DNA of 33,304 nt from positions 1-33,304 of the forward strand of contig DVHF01000107.1 of the NCBI GenBank assembly GCA_018712265.1. The letters run 5' to 3'. A program made the position numbers and the translations under genes. Source of the stretch: Candidatus Gallacutalibacter pullicola. GTDB lineage: Bacteria; Bacillota; Clostridia; Oscillospirales; Acutalibacteraceae. Below are positions 17,056-25,188 of this stretch, in pieces (position 1 is the first letter of the stretch; every line of letters begins with the position of its first letter). The notes under the pieces are model-generated. The model was not told the DNA's origin and did not search any database. It saw nothing but the letters and a program-made list of their open reading frames with translations.

Positions 17056-17670
17056 ATGAGCAACCAGGTTGTGCCAACAAAGGGAAATCTGCTTGCTACC
17101 AAAAAATCGCTGGAGCTTGCCCGCACCGGGTTTGAGCTTCTCGACCGCAAGCGGAATATCCTGATCCGGGAAATGATGGCGCTGATCGACCGCGCCAACG
17201 CAATCCAGGATAAAATTGACAAGACATATGAGGAGGCTTACGCCGCGCTCCAGATGGCGAATATCACGCTGGGAATCTGCGACGAGCTTTCCAAAACAGT
17301 CCCCGTGGATAACGGGCTGAATGTCGCGTACCGGAGCGTCATGGGGGTGGAGATCCCGATGGTATCTCTGGAAAAATCCCCCACCTCCGTTGTCCCGTTT
17401 GGGCTGTACTCCACAAACACCCTGCTCGACCGGGCGTATCTGAAATTCGGGGATGTCAAGGCGCTCACGGCGGAACTGGCCGAAGTGGAAAACAGCGTCT
17501 ACCGCCTTGCGGATTCGATCAAGAAAACGCAGAAGCGCGCAAATGCCCTGAAAAACATTATGATTCCCCGTTTTGAAACAACGGTGAAATTTATCACAGA
17601 CGCCCTTGAGGAAAAGGATCGCGAGGAATTCTCCCGCCTCAAGGTGATCAAGGCGCAAAAATCCTCCTGA
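17056..17670 (+). CDS. atpD: V-type ATP synthase subunit D (central rotor shaft)
   Basis: The 204-residue subunit D is the rotating axle: two long helices form a coiled coil (about 10-80 and 130-190), beginning with the family signature PTKGNLLATKKSLELARTGFELLDRKRNIL. The start is ATG 17056 with GAGGTGG upstream, 18 bp after subunit B. It is the last gene of the operon and a terminator follows about 40 bp later. Confidence 0.95.
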   Translation: MSNQVVPTKGNLLATKKSLELARTGFELLDRKRNILIREMMALIDRANAIQDKIDKTYEEAYAALQMANITLGICDELSKTVPVDNGLNVAYRSVMGVEIPMVSLEKSPTSVVPFGLYSTNTLLDRAYLKFGDVKALTAELAEVENSVYRLADSIKKTQKRANALKNIMIPRFETTVKFITDALEEKDREEFSRLKVIKAQKSS

Positions 17671-17707
17671 ATACGCACGCGTATCCGGGACGGCACTCTC
17701 AGATATC

Positions 17708-17738
17708 ACAGGACACGTCACCGCGTGTCCTGTTTTTT
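17708..17738 (+). terminator. Terminator of the V-type ATPase operon
   Basis: ACAGGACACG (17708-17717) pairs with CGTGTCCTGT (17724-17733), followed by a run of six T. Confidence 0.92.
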
Positions 17739-17770
17739 GCTTTTCCGGCCCATGTTCAGCAAGAAATGCT

Positions 17771-17799
17771 TTGCATGAGGAGAGCGAATTGTTTATAAT
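17771..17799 (+). promoter_or_regulatory. Promoter of the 60-residue orphan gene
   Basis: TTGCAT (17771-17776), 17-bp spacer, TATAAT (17794-17799). The start codon follows 77 nt later. Confidence 0.65.
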
Positions 17800-17876
17800 G
17801 GGGATAGGATTTTCCGCGCCCTTCCCCGGCTGCGGAAAAAGTGCCGGTGTAAAATATCGGAAAGGAGGACTGGCGT

Positions 17877-18059
17877 ATGGAAAAGGAGTATGAGATACTG
17901 AAATACATCAATTTGAATCTGAACACATTGATACAAAATCAGGCAGTCATTTTCCAAAAGCTGGAAGCCATTTCACAAAGGCTCGATAAATTGGAATGTG
18001 CGGACAGAAAAAATACCGCGTCCCCGCAAACACAGGAGCAGGAAACCAAGTCGGATTGA
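17877..18059 (+). CDS. Small coiled-coil protein of unknown function
   Basis: A 60-residue, soluble, mostly helical protein. Residues 8-42 show a heptad-like pattern of Leu/Ile (YINLNLNTLIQNQAVIFQKL, then AISQRLDKLE), followed by a polar tail of Thr, Gln, Glu and Ser. ATG 17877 has AAGGAGG 9 bp upstream, and the gene has its own TTGCAT/TATAAT promoter and a hairpin terminator, so it looks like a real monocistronic gene. I do not recognise a family. The coiled coil suggests self-association or binding to a larger partner. Confidence 0.7.
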   Translation: MEKEYEILKYINLNLNTLIQNQAVIFQKLEAISQRLDKLECADRKNTASPQTQEQETKSD

Positions 18060-18107
18060 ATTCTCCGCAGATATCTCGGCTGTTCCGGAGGACGGCCGCA
18101 TACGCAC

Positions 18108-18148
18108 AAAATCCCGGCTGCCTCTTTCCAAAGGCCAGCCGGGATTTT
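18108..18148. terminator. Bidirectional terminator between the small protein and polymerase IV
   Basis: A perfect 13-bp stem: AAAATCCCGGCTG (18108-18120) and CAGCCGGGATTTT (18136-18148), with a 15-nt loop. The A-rich/T-rich ends allow termination from both directions. It abuts the stop codon of polymerase IV. Confidence 0.85.
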
Positions 18149-19395
18149 CAGTCCGTTTCCTTTTCCCCGTCGATTTTTAAGGTGGAAATTCCAAGATCGT
18201 TATTGAGAACAGAAGCGTAGGAGATGGCGTGATCTCCAAGCTTTTCCCTGATTTTATCGATCGCCTGTCCCAAATGCTCCGCCTTTTCGCGGTTTTCTGT
18301 TTTTTCCGGAGCGAAAAACGAGAGCTGTTCCCCTCCCCCTTCGTCCTCGTGACAGAGCGACAGTCCTGTAATCCCCAGCAGCCGCACTGGGGACTGCGGA
18401 TCCCAGTTTTTCCGGATCAGTTCCAGCGCGGCGTCCCGGATTTCCTCCATAGAATTGGCGGGCGCATCCAGCACTTTCTGCCGGGTAATGACGCGCAGCG
18501 CGGGATTTTTCACGGTGATCTGGACCGCCGTGCATTTCAGCTGGTGCCTGCGGAGGCGCTCCGCCACGCGATCGGCAAGCGTCGTGATTCCCAGACGGAT
18601 ATCCTCCATCCCCTGCAGGTCGCGCCGGAATGTGATACTGTTCCCCACGGACTTGATCTCCTCGTGCTCTCCCCATTTCCGCACCGGGGACTGATCCAGT
18701 CCGCGCGCGTAATCGCTCAGTGTACCGCCGAGCTTTCCAAGCAGCTTTTCCAGCCGGGTGCGCGGGCAGCGCGCCAAATCCCCGATGGTACACACCCTCA
18801 TTTTACGGAGCCGGTCCGCGGCGCTCCCGCCCACCAGGAGCATTGCCTCTACGGGCAGGGGATACAGGATCCGCTCCACATCCTGCCGTCGGATCACGGT
18901 GGTGGCGTCCGGCTTTTTGTAGTCGCTGCCCAGCTTGGCAAAGATTTTATTGAACGACACCCCCACGGAAATCGTGATCCCGATTTCTTCCCGGACGCGG
19001 CGGCGCAGCTCGTCGGCGATCTTCTTCCCGTCCCCAAACAGATGGAGCGATCCCGTCACATCGAGCCATGATTCATCTACGGAAAAGGGCTCCACCTGAT
19101 CGGTGTATTCCAGATAGATCCGGTTGACTCGCCGGGAAAATTCGCGGTAGCGGTCATGATGCGCCCGCACGAGGACAAGCTCCGGGCATTTTCTCAGCGC
19201 GGAGGAGACCGGTTCGGCTGTCTGGATTTTGTACCGCTTCGCCAATTCATTTTTGGCCAGGATAATCCCGTGCCTGCTCTCCGGATCGCCGCACACGGCC
19301 ATCGGAACGGCTGCAAGCTCCGGCCGGTACACTGTCTCCACCGATGCGTAAAACCCGTTGCAATCCGAATGTAATATCACCCTGTCCAATTCCAT
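18148..19395 (-). CDS. dinB: DNA polymerase IV (Y-family)
   Basis: This 415-residue translesion polymerase has the metal-binding carboxylates Asp11 (HSDCNGFYASVE), Asp107 and Glu108 (FSVDESWLD), steric gate Tyr16, the thumb with helix-hairpin-helix (TIGDLARCPRTRLEKLLGKLG), the little-finger domain (about 240-350), and a beta-clamp-binding motif QLSFF near residue 360. ATG 19393-19395 lies only 3-4 nt after GAGGGGG; the TTG two codons later has better spacing and may be the real start. The promoter is at 19562-19590. No clear LexA box is visible to me. Confidence 0.93.
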   Translation of the reverse strand: MELDRVILHSDCNGFYASVETVYRPELAAVPMAVCGDPESRHGIILAKNELAKRYKIQTAEPVSSALRKCPELVLVRAHHDRYREFSRRVNRIYLEYTDQVEPFSVDESWLDVTGSLHLFGDGKKIADELRRRVREEIGITISVGVSFNKIFAKLGSDYKKPDATTVIRRQDVERILYPLPVEAMLLVGGSAADRLRKMRVCTIGDLARCPRTRLEKLLGKLGGTLSDYARGLDQSPVRKWGEHEEIKSVGNSITFRRDLQGMEDIRLGITTLADRVAERLRRHQLKCTAVQITVKNPALRVITRQKVLDAPANSMEEIRDAALELIRKNWDPQSPVRLLGITGLSLCHEDEGGGEQLSFFAPEKTENREKAEHLGQAIDKIREKLGDHAISYASVLNNDLGISTLKIDGEKETD

Positions 19396-19412
19396 CCCCC
19401 TCTTCTGCCGTG

Positions 19413-19462
19413 ACGGGGGACTACGCGTCCCCCGTTGCCCCCACGCCGGGCCTCAGGCCCGG
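19413..19462. other. Two GC-rich hairpins in the polymerase IV leader
   Basis: ACGGGGGAC/GTCCCCCGT (19413-19435, 5-nt loop, perfect 9-bp stem) and CCGGGCC/GGCCCGG (19446-19462, 3-nt loop). Both lie in the leader of dinB on the minus strand, the first within 20 bp of its start codon, where it could limit ribosome access. Role unknown. Confidence 0.5.
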
Positions 19463-19561
19463 ACCCGATTCCGCCTCAGCTCAGCGGAAATCCAACCGCT
19501 GTGTCGAGACGTGGGTTGTTATGTTATTTGCTTACAGGGAAAAGAAGATGTTCCGTCTTTT

Positions 19562-19590
19562 ATTATATCAGAATTTCTCCTATAATCCAA
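19562..19590 (-). promoter_or_regulatory. Promoter of polymerase IV
   Basis: On the minus strand TTGGAT (complement of 19585-19590), 17-bp spacer, TATAAT (complement of 19562-19567). The predicted leader is about 160 nt. The promoter overlaps the left arm of a 12-bp inverted repeat. Confidence 0.6.
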
Positions 19591-19649
19591 CCATACGAGG
19601 TCTGCACGCAGATCATGCTGCGCTCCCTCCGGTCTCTGAAATTCTGATA
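19566..19649. repeat. 84-bp segment bounded by 12-bp inverted repeats, holding a reverse repeat fragment
   Basis: TATCAGAATTTC (19566-19577) is perfectly inverted at 19638-19649. Inside, about 19600-19634 (GTCTGCACGCAGATC, then GCGCTCCCTCCGGTC) resembles the dispersed promoter-leader repeat in reverse orientation, compare 33111-33146. It may be a decayed copy or a small mobile remnant. Confidence 0.45.
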
Positions 19650-19668
19650 AGAAAAAATACCCTGTCGC

Positions 19669-19878
19669 GCAAGGCTAAGCCTTGACGTAAATCGCGCCGC
19701 GCGTCGTAACCTCTGCGGGAATAATTGTTGCCGCAAGTACTGTGTCGCGGTGGAAAGCTGATCAGTGATATGGTATAATATCAGCAGAAAGGCTGCAACG
19801 CGGGCATAAACGCCCAATCGCGCACCCAGCCCAAGCGGAGGTACCGACGCGTTGCGCGTTCTGCCGACCGCAGGTCCT
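19669..19878 (+). repeat. Promoter-leader repeat, type I plus type II (copy B)
   Basis: Type I runs from the palindrome CAAGGCTAAGCCTTG (19670-19684) to GATATGG; type II begins at TGGTATAAT (19771-19779) and ends ACCGCAGGTC (about 19876). It matches the units at 6623-7090 over long stretches. CGCGTCGTAACCTCTGC (19700-19716) in type I is an inverted, imperfect copy of GCGGAGGTACCGACGCG (19835-19851) in type II. The TATAAT (19774-19779) ends 120 nt before the start codon of the AraC-type gene and is its best promoter candidate. Confidence 0.85.
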
Positions 19879-19899
19879 GCTTGAAAGGAGGGACGCTCT

Positions 19900-20946
19900 G
19901 TGGATCTGTCCACACTCGTCAGACAATTTATTTACAGCACCGAAAATACGGAGCTTCCCGAAAATTTCGATCATTTCCGGATTTTGCGTCCGGAATATTC
20001 CCCGCACGCCGAGGAGCGCAAGCCATATCCGCTCCCGCACGGGGAACGCTTTTTCTCCCTGCTTTGGGATCAGCATACCGCGCACAGTCTGGCCGCTACC
20101 ATTCTTCCGCGGAAGAAGCCGTTCATCTATAAAGCCGAATTCTCCCCGAACTCGCGCACGCAGATGCACTCGCATGAATATCTGGAGCTGTTCTATATCG
20201 TCGAGGGGGAATACCGGCAGAAAATCCTCGGCAACGAGATCACCTTCCATAAGGGCGAGCTGTGCCTGATCGATCGCAACTGCCGCCATCAGGAGATCCT
20301 TGGCAGCTGTGCCGCCGTGCTGTTTTTCGGCATGACTCCCGCTGTCTTTGACAGCATCATGCAGAAGCGCGTCACAACGGAACGCATCTCCGCGTTCCTG
20401 GATATGGCGCTGCTGGAACAGAAAAATACACAGCAGTTCCTGCATTTCCATCCCCGGGCGGATACCGGGCCGCAAATTGAGGATACCCTGTCCGCGCTGC
20501 TGCAGGAGCTTGCCCAGAACGACGAGGCTTCGCCCATCATCTGTCAGGGGCTTCTGCTGCGCGTGTTCCGCATTTTGAGCACACAGTATGAATTTTCGCT
20601 TTCCCAAAAGCAGAAAAAGGAGATGAACTGGATTCTGTTTGAGGAAATCTCCAATTTCATCAAACGCAATCTGGCAAATATCTCGCTGCGGCTGCTTTCG
20701 GAGGAGTTCCACTTTCAGGAGGATTATTTCAGCCGCCTGCTCAAGCTCCAGACAGGCATGACATATACGGAGTATCTCCAGACCCTGCGCCTGCAAAAGG
20801 CGGAGCAACTGCTCCGGACAACCGATATGCGCATCGACCAGATCGCTCACATCGTCGGCTATAACAACAAGGGATATTTCTATAAAATATTTACGGAACT
20901 GCACCAGCTTACGCCAGCACAGTTCCGTAAAAAAGTGAGGGGTTAA
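19900..20946 (+). CDS. AraC-family transcriptional regulator with cupin sensor domain
   Basis: The 348-residue protein has an N-terminal cupin-type ligand domain with the TQMHSHEYLELFYIVEGEY signature (residues 88-107) and a C-terminal pair of helix-turn-helix motifs at about 250-345 (ISLRLLSEEFHFQEDYFSRLLK and RIDQIAHIVGYNNKGYFYKIF). Such regulators usually sense a sugar or metabolite and control carbohydrate genes. The start is GTG 19900 with AAAGGAGGG 8 bp upstream. The stop codon is 3 bp from the stop of the convergent phosphoketolase gene. Whether it controls that gene is not shown by position alone. Confidence 0.9.
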   Translation: MDLSTLVRQFIYSTENTELPENFDHFRILRPEYSPHAEERKPYPLPHGERFFSLLWDQHTAHSLAATILPRKKPFIYKAEFSPNSRTQMHSHEYLELFYIVEGEYRQKILGNEITFHKGELCLIDRNCRHQEILGSCAAVLFFGMTPAVFDSIMQKRVTTERISAFLDMALLEQKNTQQFLHFHPRADTGPQIEDTLSALLQELAQNDEASPIICQGLLLRVFRILSTQYEFSLSQKQKKEMNWILFEEISNFIKRNLANISLRLLSEEFHFQEDYFSRLLKLQTGMTYTEYLQTLRLQKAEQLLRTTDMRIDQIAHIVGYNNKGYFYKIFTELHQLTPAQFRKKVRG

Positions 20947-20949
20947 ATT

Positions 20950-23334
20950 TTATTTATTCGGGTTGTGCCATTTCCAATCCCTGATTTCCGGCATATCGAT
21001 GCCATACTCATGGATGTACTGCTTGTGCTCAACCAGCTTATCGTTCATCTTCTGCACGAGGTAGGAACCGCGGTTGCCCAGCTGCGGCAGGAACTTGATT
21101 GCGTTCTTGACGAGGTGGAAACGGTCGATCTCGTTCTGCACGCGCATATCGAACGGCGTGGTGATCGTGCCTTCCTCCTTGTAGCCGTACACATGGATGT
21201 TGCGGTTCGTGCGGCGGTAGGTCAGCTCGTGGATCAGGGTGTGATAGCCGTGGAACGCGAAGATGATCGGCTTGTCCTTTGTGAACAGCATATCGTACTC
21301 CGGATCGCTCAGGCCGTGCGGATGCTTGGACTTCGGCTCCAGCTTCATCAGGTCGACGACGTTGATGACGCGGATCTTCAGCTCCGGAATCGCTTCGCGG
21401 AGAATAGTCACAGCCGCGAGGGTTTCAAGCGTCGGGGTATCGCCGCAGCAGGCCATGACGATATCCGGCTCCTCGCCCTGATCGTTGCTCGCCCACTCCC
21501 AGATGCCGATACCCTGGGTGCAGTGCTTAACAGCCTGCTCCATGGTCAGCCACTGCTGTCTCGGATGCTTGGAGGTTACCAGCACGTTGACATAGTCGCG
21601 GCTGCGGATGCAGTGATCAAAGCAGGACAGCAGGCAGTTGGCATCCGGCGGCAGGTACAGGCGCACAACGTCGGCTTTCTTGTTGGCGATGTGATCCAGG
21701 AAGCCCGGATCCTGATGCGTAAAGCCGTTGTGATCCTGCTGCCATACGTTGGAGGACAGGATCAGGTTCAGGGACGCGATCGACTGTCTCCACGGGAGCT
21801 GGTTGCAGACCTTGAGCCACTTTGCGTGCTGTGCGCACATGGAATCCACAACGCGGATGAACGCCTCATAGCTGGCGAAGAAGCCGTGACGGCCTGTGAG
21901 CAGATAGCCCTCGAGCCAGCCCTCGCACATATGCTCGCTGAGCATGGAGTCCATGACGCGGCCGTCCGCAGCGAGGAATTCGTCGGTGTCGTACGTATCG
22001 TTGTTCCAGTCGCGGTTGGTGGCCTCGAATACCTTGCCAAGACGGTTGGACATCGTCTCGTCCGGCCCAAAGATGCGGAAGTTACGCGCATCCTCGTTCA
22101 TCTTGAAGATATCGCGCACAAAGCCGCCAAGCTCGATCATATCCTGCGCTTCGACAGCGCCCGGTTCCGGAACGTCCACAGCGTAATCGCGGAAATCCGG
22201 CAGACGCAGATCACGCAGCAGCTTGCCGCCGTTTGCGTGCGGGTTGGAGCCGATTCTGCGGTCGCCAGTCGGGGCGAGCTCGCGCAGCTCCGGAATAAGG
22301 CGGCCGTTCTCGTCGAACAGCTCCTCCGGACGATAGCTTTCCAGCCAATCCTTGAGCATCTGCAGGTGCTCCGGCTTGTCCATCATGATCGGCACCTGAT
22401 GTGCGCGGAAGGAGCCCTCGATCTGCTGGCCGTCGACTACCTTCGGGCCGGTCCAGCCCTTCGGGGTGCGCAGCACGATCATCGGCCACTTCGGGCGGGT
22501 GGTGTCATTGTTCTCGCGGGCGTTCTTCTGGATCGCCTTGATCTCGTCCATGACAACATCCAGAGCATCCGCCATCTTGCGGTGCATATCCATCGGATCG
22601 TCGCCCTCAACGAAATAGGGCTTCCAGCCGCAGCCATCCAGGAAGTGCTCGAGCTCCTCATGGGAGATACGGGCCAGGATGGTCGGGTTGCTGATCTTGT
22701 AGCCGTTGAGGTGGAGGATCGGCAGCACAGCGCCGTCCGTCTGCGGGTTCAGGAACTTGTTGCACTGCCAGGAGGTTGCGAGCGGGCCGGTTTCAGCCTC
22801 GCCATCGCCCACGATGCAGGCAGCGATCAGATCCGGGTTATCGAACACAGCGCCGAAGGAATGCGCGAGGGAGTAGCCGAGCTCGCCGCCCTCGTTGATG
22901 GAGCCGGGAGTTTCCGGCGCAACGTGGCTGGAGATACCGCCCGGGAAAGAGAACTGCTTGCACAGCTTCTTCAGGCCGTCCATATCCTCGCCGATGTTCG
23001 GGTAAACCTCACTGTATGTGCCCTCCAGATAGGTGTTTGCCACAAAGAAGTTGCCTCCGTGGCCGGGGCCGGAAATCAGAATCATGTCCTGATCGTACTT
23101 TTTGATCACCCTGTTCAGGTGAACATAAACGAAGTTCTGCCCCGGGACAGTCCCCCAGTGACCTACAATCTTCTTCTTGACGTGATCCATCGTCAGCGGC
23201 TCACGCATCAGGGGGTTATCCAGCAGGTACAGCTGGGCAGCGCCAAGATAGTTTGCAGCACGCCAGTAAGCATCCATTTTCTTCAGATACTCGTCCGTTG
23301 CATGCGGCGTTCCTACCAGATTCTTATCTGCCAT
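20950..23334 (-). CDS. xfp: Xylulose-5-phosphate/fructose-6-phosphate phosphoketolase
   Basis: The 794-residue, thiamine-diphosphate-dependent enzyme cleaves xylulose 5-phosphate (and possibly fructose 6-phosphate) with phosphate to acetyl phosphate plus glyceraldehyde 3-phosphate or erythrose 4-phosphate. Visible family motifs are [34 protein letters not shown] and the TPP motif [14 protein letters not shown] (176-189). Length is typical. I place the start at ATG 23332-23334, preceded by AGGAGG; a longer frame to 23382 adds 16 residues not typical of the family. Its promoter is at 23412-23440. It implies a phosphoketolase branch for pentose use. Confidence 0.96.
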   Translation of the reverse strand: MADKNLVGTPHATDEYLKKMDAYWRAANYLGAAQLYLLDNPLMREPLTMDHVKKKIVGHWGTVPGQNFVYVHLNRVIKKYDQDMILISGPGHGGNFFVANTYLEGTYSEVYPNIGEDMDGLKKLCKQFSFPGGISSHVAPETPGSINEGGELGYSLAHSFGAVFDNPDLIAACIVGDGEAETGPLATSWQCNKFLNPQTDGAVLPILHLNGYKISNPTILARISHEELEHFLDGCGWKPYFVEGDDPMDMHRKMADALDVVMDEIKAIQKNARENNDTTRPKWPMIVLRTPKGWTGPKVVDGQQIEGSFRAHQVPIMMDKPEHLQMLKDWLESYRPEELFDENGRLIPELRELAPTGDRRIGSNPHANGGKLLRDLRLPDFRDYAVDVPEPGAVEAQDMIELGGFVRDIFKMNEDARNFRIFGPDETMSNRLGKVFEATNRDWNNDTYDTDEFLAADGRVMDSMLSEHMCEGWLEGYLLTGRHGFFASYEAFIRVVDSMCAQHAKWLKVCNQLPWRQSIASLNLILSSNVWQQDHNGFTHQDPGFLDHIANKKADVVRLYLPPDANCLLSCFDHCIRSRDYVNVLVTSKHPRQQWLTMEQAVKHCTQGIGIWEWASNDQGEEPDIVMACCGDTPTLETLAAVTILREAIPELKIRVINVVDLMKLEPKSKHPHGLSDPEYDMLFTKDKPIIFAFHGYHTLIHELTYRRTNRNIHVYGYKEEGTITTPFDMRVQNEIDRFHLVKNAIKFLPQLGNRGSYLVQKMNDKLVEHKQYIHEYGIDMPEIRDWKWHNPNK

Positions 23335-23411
23335 TTGTGTATCCTCCTTATGAATTTTATGTTTCCTAATCACAGTATCCATACGGAAAGATGCCTTCCG
23401 TACATTGTTAT

Positions 23412-23440
23412 ATTCTAGACAATCCCGGCGTTCCTTTCAA
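23412..23440 (-). promoter_or_regulatory. Promoter of xfp
   Basis: On the minus strand TTGAAA (complement of 23435-23440), 17-bp spacer, TAGAAT (complement of 23412-23417). The leader to ATG 23334 is about 75 nt. Confidence 0.7.
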
Positions 23441-23574
23441 TTTCCAGATTCCGCTGATTTTCAAAAAAAGTTACCTATTCCGACATCATAACCATTTTTT
23501 GTCTGACGCCCGCCTTCAAACCATATCTGAAAACAGAAATACGCCCATTGAGAAGAGACTTTTCTGACGGCAGC
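23441..23574. other. Intergenic region between xfp and the DUF4157 gene
   Basis: Together with 23335-23440 and 23575-23692 this makes a 358-bp gene-free stretch. Apart from the xfp promoter and the hairpin at 23575-23614 I see no ORF with a ribosome site and no RNA gene. Confidence 0.4.
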
Positions 23575-23614
23575 AAATCCCCTCCGGTATCCTTTCCGGA
23601 TCCGGAGGGGATTT
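23575..23614 (-). terminator. Strong hairpin downstream of the DUF4157 gene
   Basis: AAATCCCCTCCGG (23575-23587) pairs perfectly with CCGGAGGGGATTT (23602-23614), and ATCC/GGAT extends the stem inside after a one-base bulge. It lies about 80 bp beyond the DUF4157 stop. The T-tract (GATTTG) is short, so termination may be partial. Confidence 0.65.
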
Positions 23615-23692
23615 GTTCTGCACAGGCGGAAAAGCTTTCCCGACAGGCGTAGTTCCGATATCAGGCAGCGGTACGGGGATTTTCCCGATTAC

Positions 23693-24976
23693 TCAGCCGC
23701 GTGCGCCTAATCTGTTCTGGATATTCTGCAGCAGCGCGTTATACTGGCCCACCAGCGTCTGGATGGGCGCCGGAAGCGCCGCCATCGCATCCGGGCCGAG
23801 CTGAGAGAGGTTCGGCAGCATCAGCAGGGTGCGGCACGCCTCGCGCGCAACCATCATCGCGTCCTGGCCGTTCAGCAGATTGGGATCCTGATCCATCCCC
23901 ACATAAGCGGCGCCAGTGGTATTGAGCATACTTTGCAGCATGAAATTCACCGCCTGTCTGGGATCTCCTCCGAATACATCGGCCTGACCGACAATATCGC
24001 TCGTGTTTTTCATGTACTCGATTCCCTCGTCGCTCGTCGCGTAATTGCCGAACATACTCAGGTAATCCTGCTCAATCTGATCGATCCTGCCGCCGGAAAC
24101 ATACGCACCGGGGCTCCCCTTCAGCGTCCCTTTCTGCGTACCATTAAGGACGCCCGTGAAATTCATCCCGCCGTTCTCCAGATTCTGCATATACTCTGAA
24201 ACATTCGCCTTGTAGCCGCTCAGCAGGCTGCCGCGGTATGCAGTGTTTGCCTTGGCCGCCTCCGTGCCGCTGGTGCGGATCCCCAGATGAACCAGCGCGT
24301 TGGATCTGGCGGAAACATCTGTACCGCCAGCAAACGCCTTATTGGAGTCCTGGATGACCCCTTTCTCGGAATTGCCCATCACATTCCGGAAATTCTCAAG
24401 GGTCTGGGCATCGCCAAGCTGGCCGATCTGCGCCTGCGGCAGACGGTTTTGAACCTGATCCGCCGTCATATTCGGGTTGAGATTGGCTCTCCTCTGAGCT
24501 CTCGCCTGTGCATTGTTCACGGCGTTCATATAGGCAACGGATTCCGGGGATGTATTCGGCTGGACCGATATGGGGGCGGAGATCTCCGGTCTCCTTCTTC
24601 TGCCGAACAATCCGCGGAACCAGTCGAGGATACCGCCCTGCGCCGCCCCGGCCGGAGCCGCCTGCTGCACGCCTTCGCCCCCGGACTGCTGCATTGTATG
24701 CGTCAGCTCGTGCGCCAGAAGCCCCTTGCTGGCCGGATCCTGCTGGCTGAATACATCGCGCCCGAAGAAGATATCCTTCCCCGACGCGAACGCATCCACG
24801 CCCGTACCCTCCACGCGCTGCGCGGCGGCTTCGTCCGTGTGGATCTTGACCGACGAAAAATCGTAGCCGAATTCCCGGCTCATATCGCCTACCACGTCGC
24901 TGCTGTCCATAAAGCGCGCCGCCACCTCGTTTGCCTCACGCTCGGCTTTCTGATCCTGGTAGAGATGCCTGCTCAT
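23693..24976 (-). CDS. DUF4157 (eCIS core domain) protein with unknown C-terminal region
   Basis: The 427-residue protein begins with a DUF4157 domain (about 10-100): DMSREFGYDFSSVKIHTDEA, ...GTGVDAFASGKDIFFG, and the HExxH-type motif HELTHTMQQ (His89, Glu90, His93). This domain is a hallmark of proteins encoded with extracellular contractile injection systems, where it may be a metallopeptidase-like module of cargo or assembly factors. A Gly/Ala linker and a short basic amphipathic segment (ILDWFRGLFGRRRRP, about 117-132) follow, then about 280 Asn/Gln/Ala-rich residues I do not recognise. There is no signal peptide. ATG 24976 follows AGGAGG; a frame to 25123 adds a poor tail. It is the last gene of an operon with an AAA+ ATPase. 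Confidence 0.85.
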   Translation of the reverse strand: MSRHLYQDQKAEREANEVAARFMDSSDVVGDMSREFGYDFSSVKIHTDEAAAQRVEGTGVDAFASGKDIFFGRDVFSQQDPASKGLLAHELTHTMQQSGGEGVQQAAPAGAAQGGILDWFRGLFGRRRRPEISAPISVQPNTSPESVAYMNAVNNAQARAQRRANLNPNMTADQVQNRLPQAQIGQLGDAQTLENFRNVMGNSEKGVIQDSNKAFAGGTDVSARSNALVHLGIRTSGTEAAKANTAYRGSLLSGYKANVSEYMQNLENGGMNFTGVLNGTQKGTLKGSPGAYVSGGRIDQIEQDYLSMFGNYATSDEGIEYMKNTSDIVGQADVFGGDPRQAVNFMLQSMLNTTGAAYVGMDQDPNLLNGQDAMMVAREACRTLLMLPNLSQLGPDAMAALPAPIQTLVGQYNALLQNIQNRLGARG

Positions 24977-24993
24977 GTTGTCATTACCTCCTT

Positions 24994-25161
24994 TTAGAGA
25001 TGAAAATTCCCTGCCCTTTCGGCAGGCTGAGCCGCGCGGATTGCGCGGGTGAAATGATTCGGTCTCCATTTTCTTTCTCCTGTGGGGCTTCCCGCCCCGC
25101 GGGGAAAGCGCACCCTGCTGCAAGCCTTTTCAACCGCCTGCGCAAAGCTTTTATCTTTCAT
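24994..25161 (-). CDS. Possible 55-residue basic protein between the ATPase and DUF4157 genes
   Basis: On the minus strand AAGGAG stands 5 bp before ATG 25161, opening a 55-codon frame that ends at TAA 24994-24996, 17 bp before the DUF4157 start. The product begins MKDKSFAQAVEKACSR and is rich in Arg, Ala and Pro, with no membrane segment. It starts 27 bp after the ATPase stop. The good ribosome site and exact fit between the two genes speak for it; the composition and lack of any recognised family speak against. If not translated, this 212-bp spacer has no other visible purpose. Confidence 0.4.
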   Translation of the reverse strand: MKDKSFAQAVEKACSRVRFPRGAGSPTGERKWRPNHFTRAIRAAQPAERAGNFHL

Positions 25162-25188
25162 TATGGCTCCTTACGGCTCCTGCGACCG

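Noticed and set aside
13182-17721. Long minus-strand frames (about 716 and 719 codons) opposite ATPase subunits E, A, B and D
   Set aside because: Shadows of codon bias; no ribosome sites and no domain likeness.
19396-19560. tRNA or small structured RNA gene in the GC-rich palindromes upstream of dinB
   Set aside because: Two simple hairpins only; no cloverleaf, anticodon arm or CCA end, and the region fits a dinB leader.
20965-23418. 817-codon open frame antisense to xfp
   Set aside because: It mirrors the xfp gene in a GC-rich, strongly codon-biased region; the product is Val/Leu/His/Arg-rich without any family motif, while xfp has clear TPP and phosphoketolase motifs.
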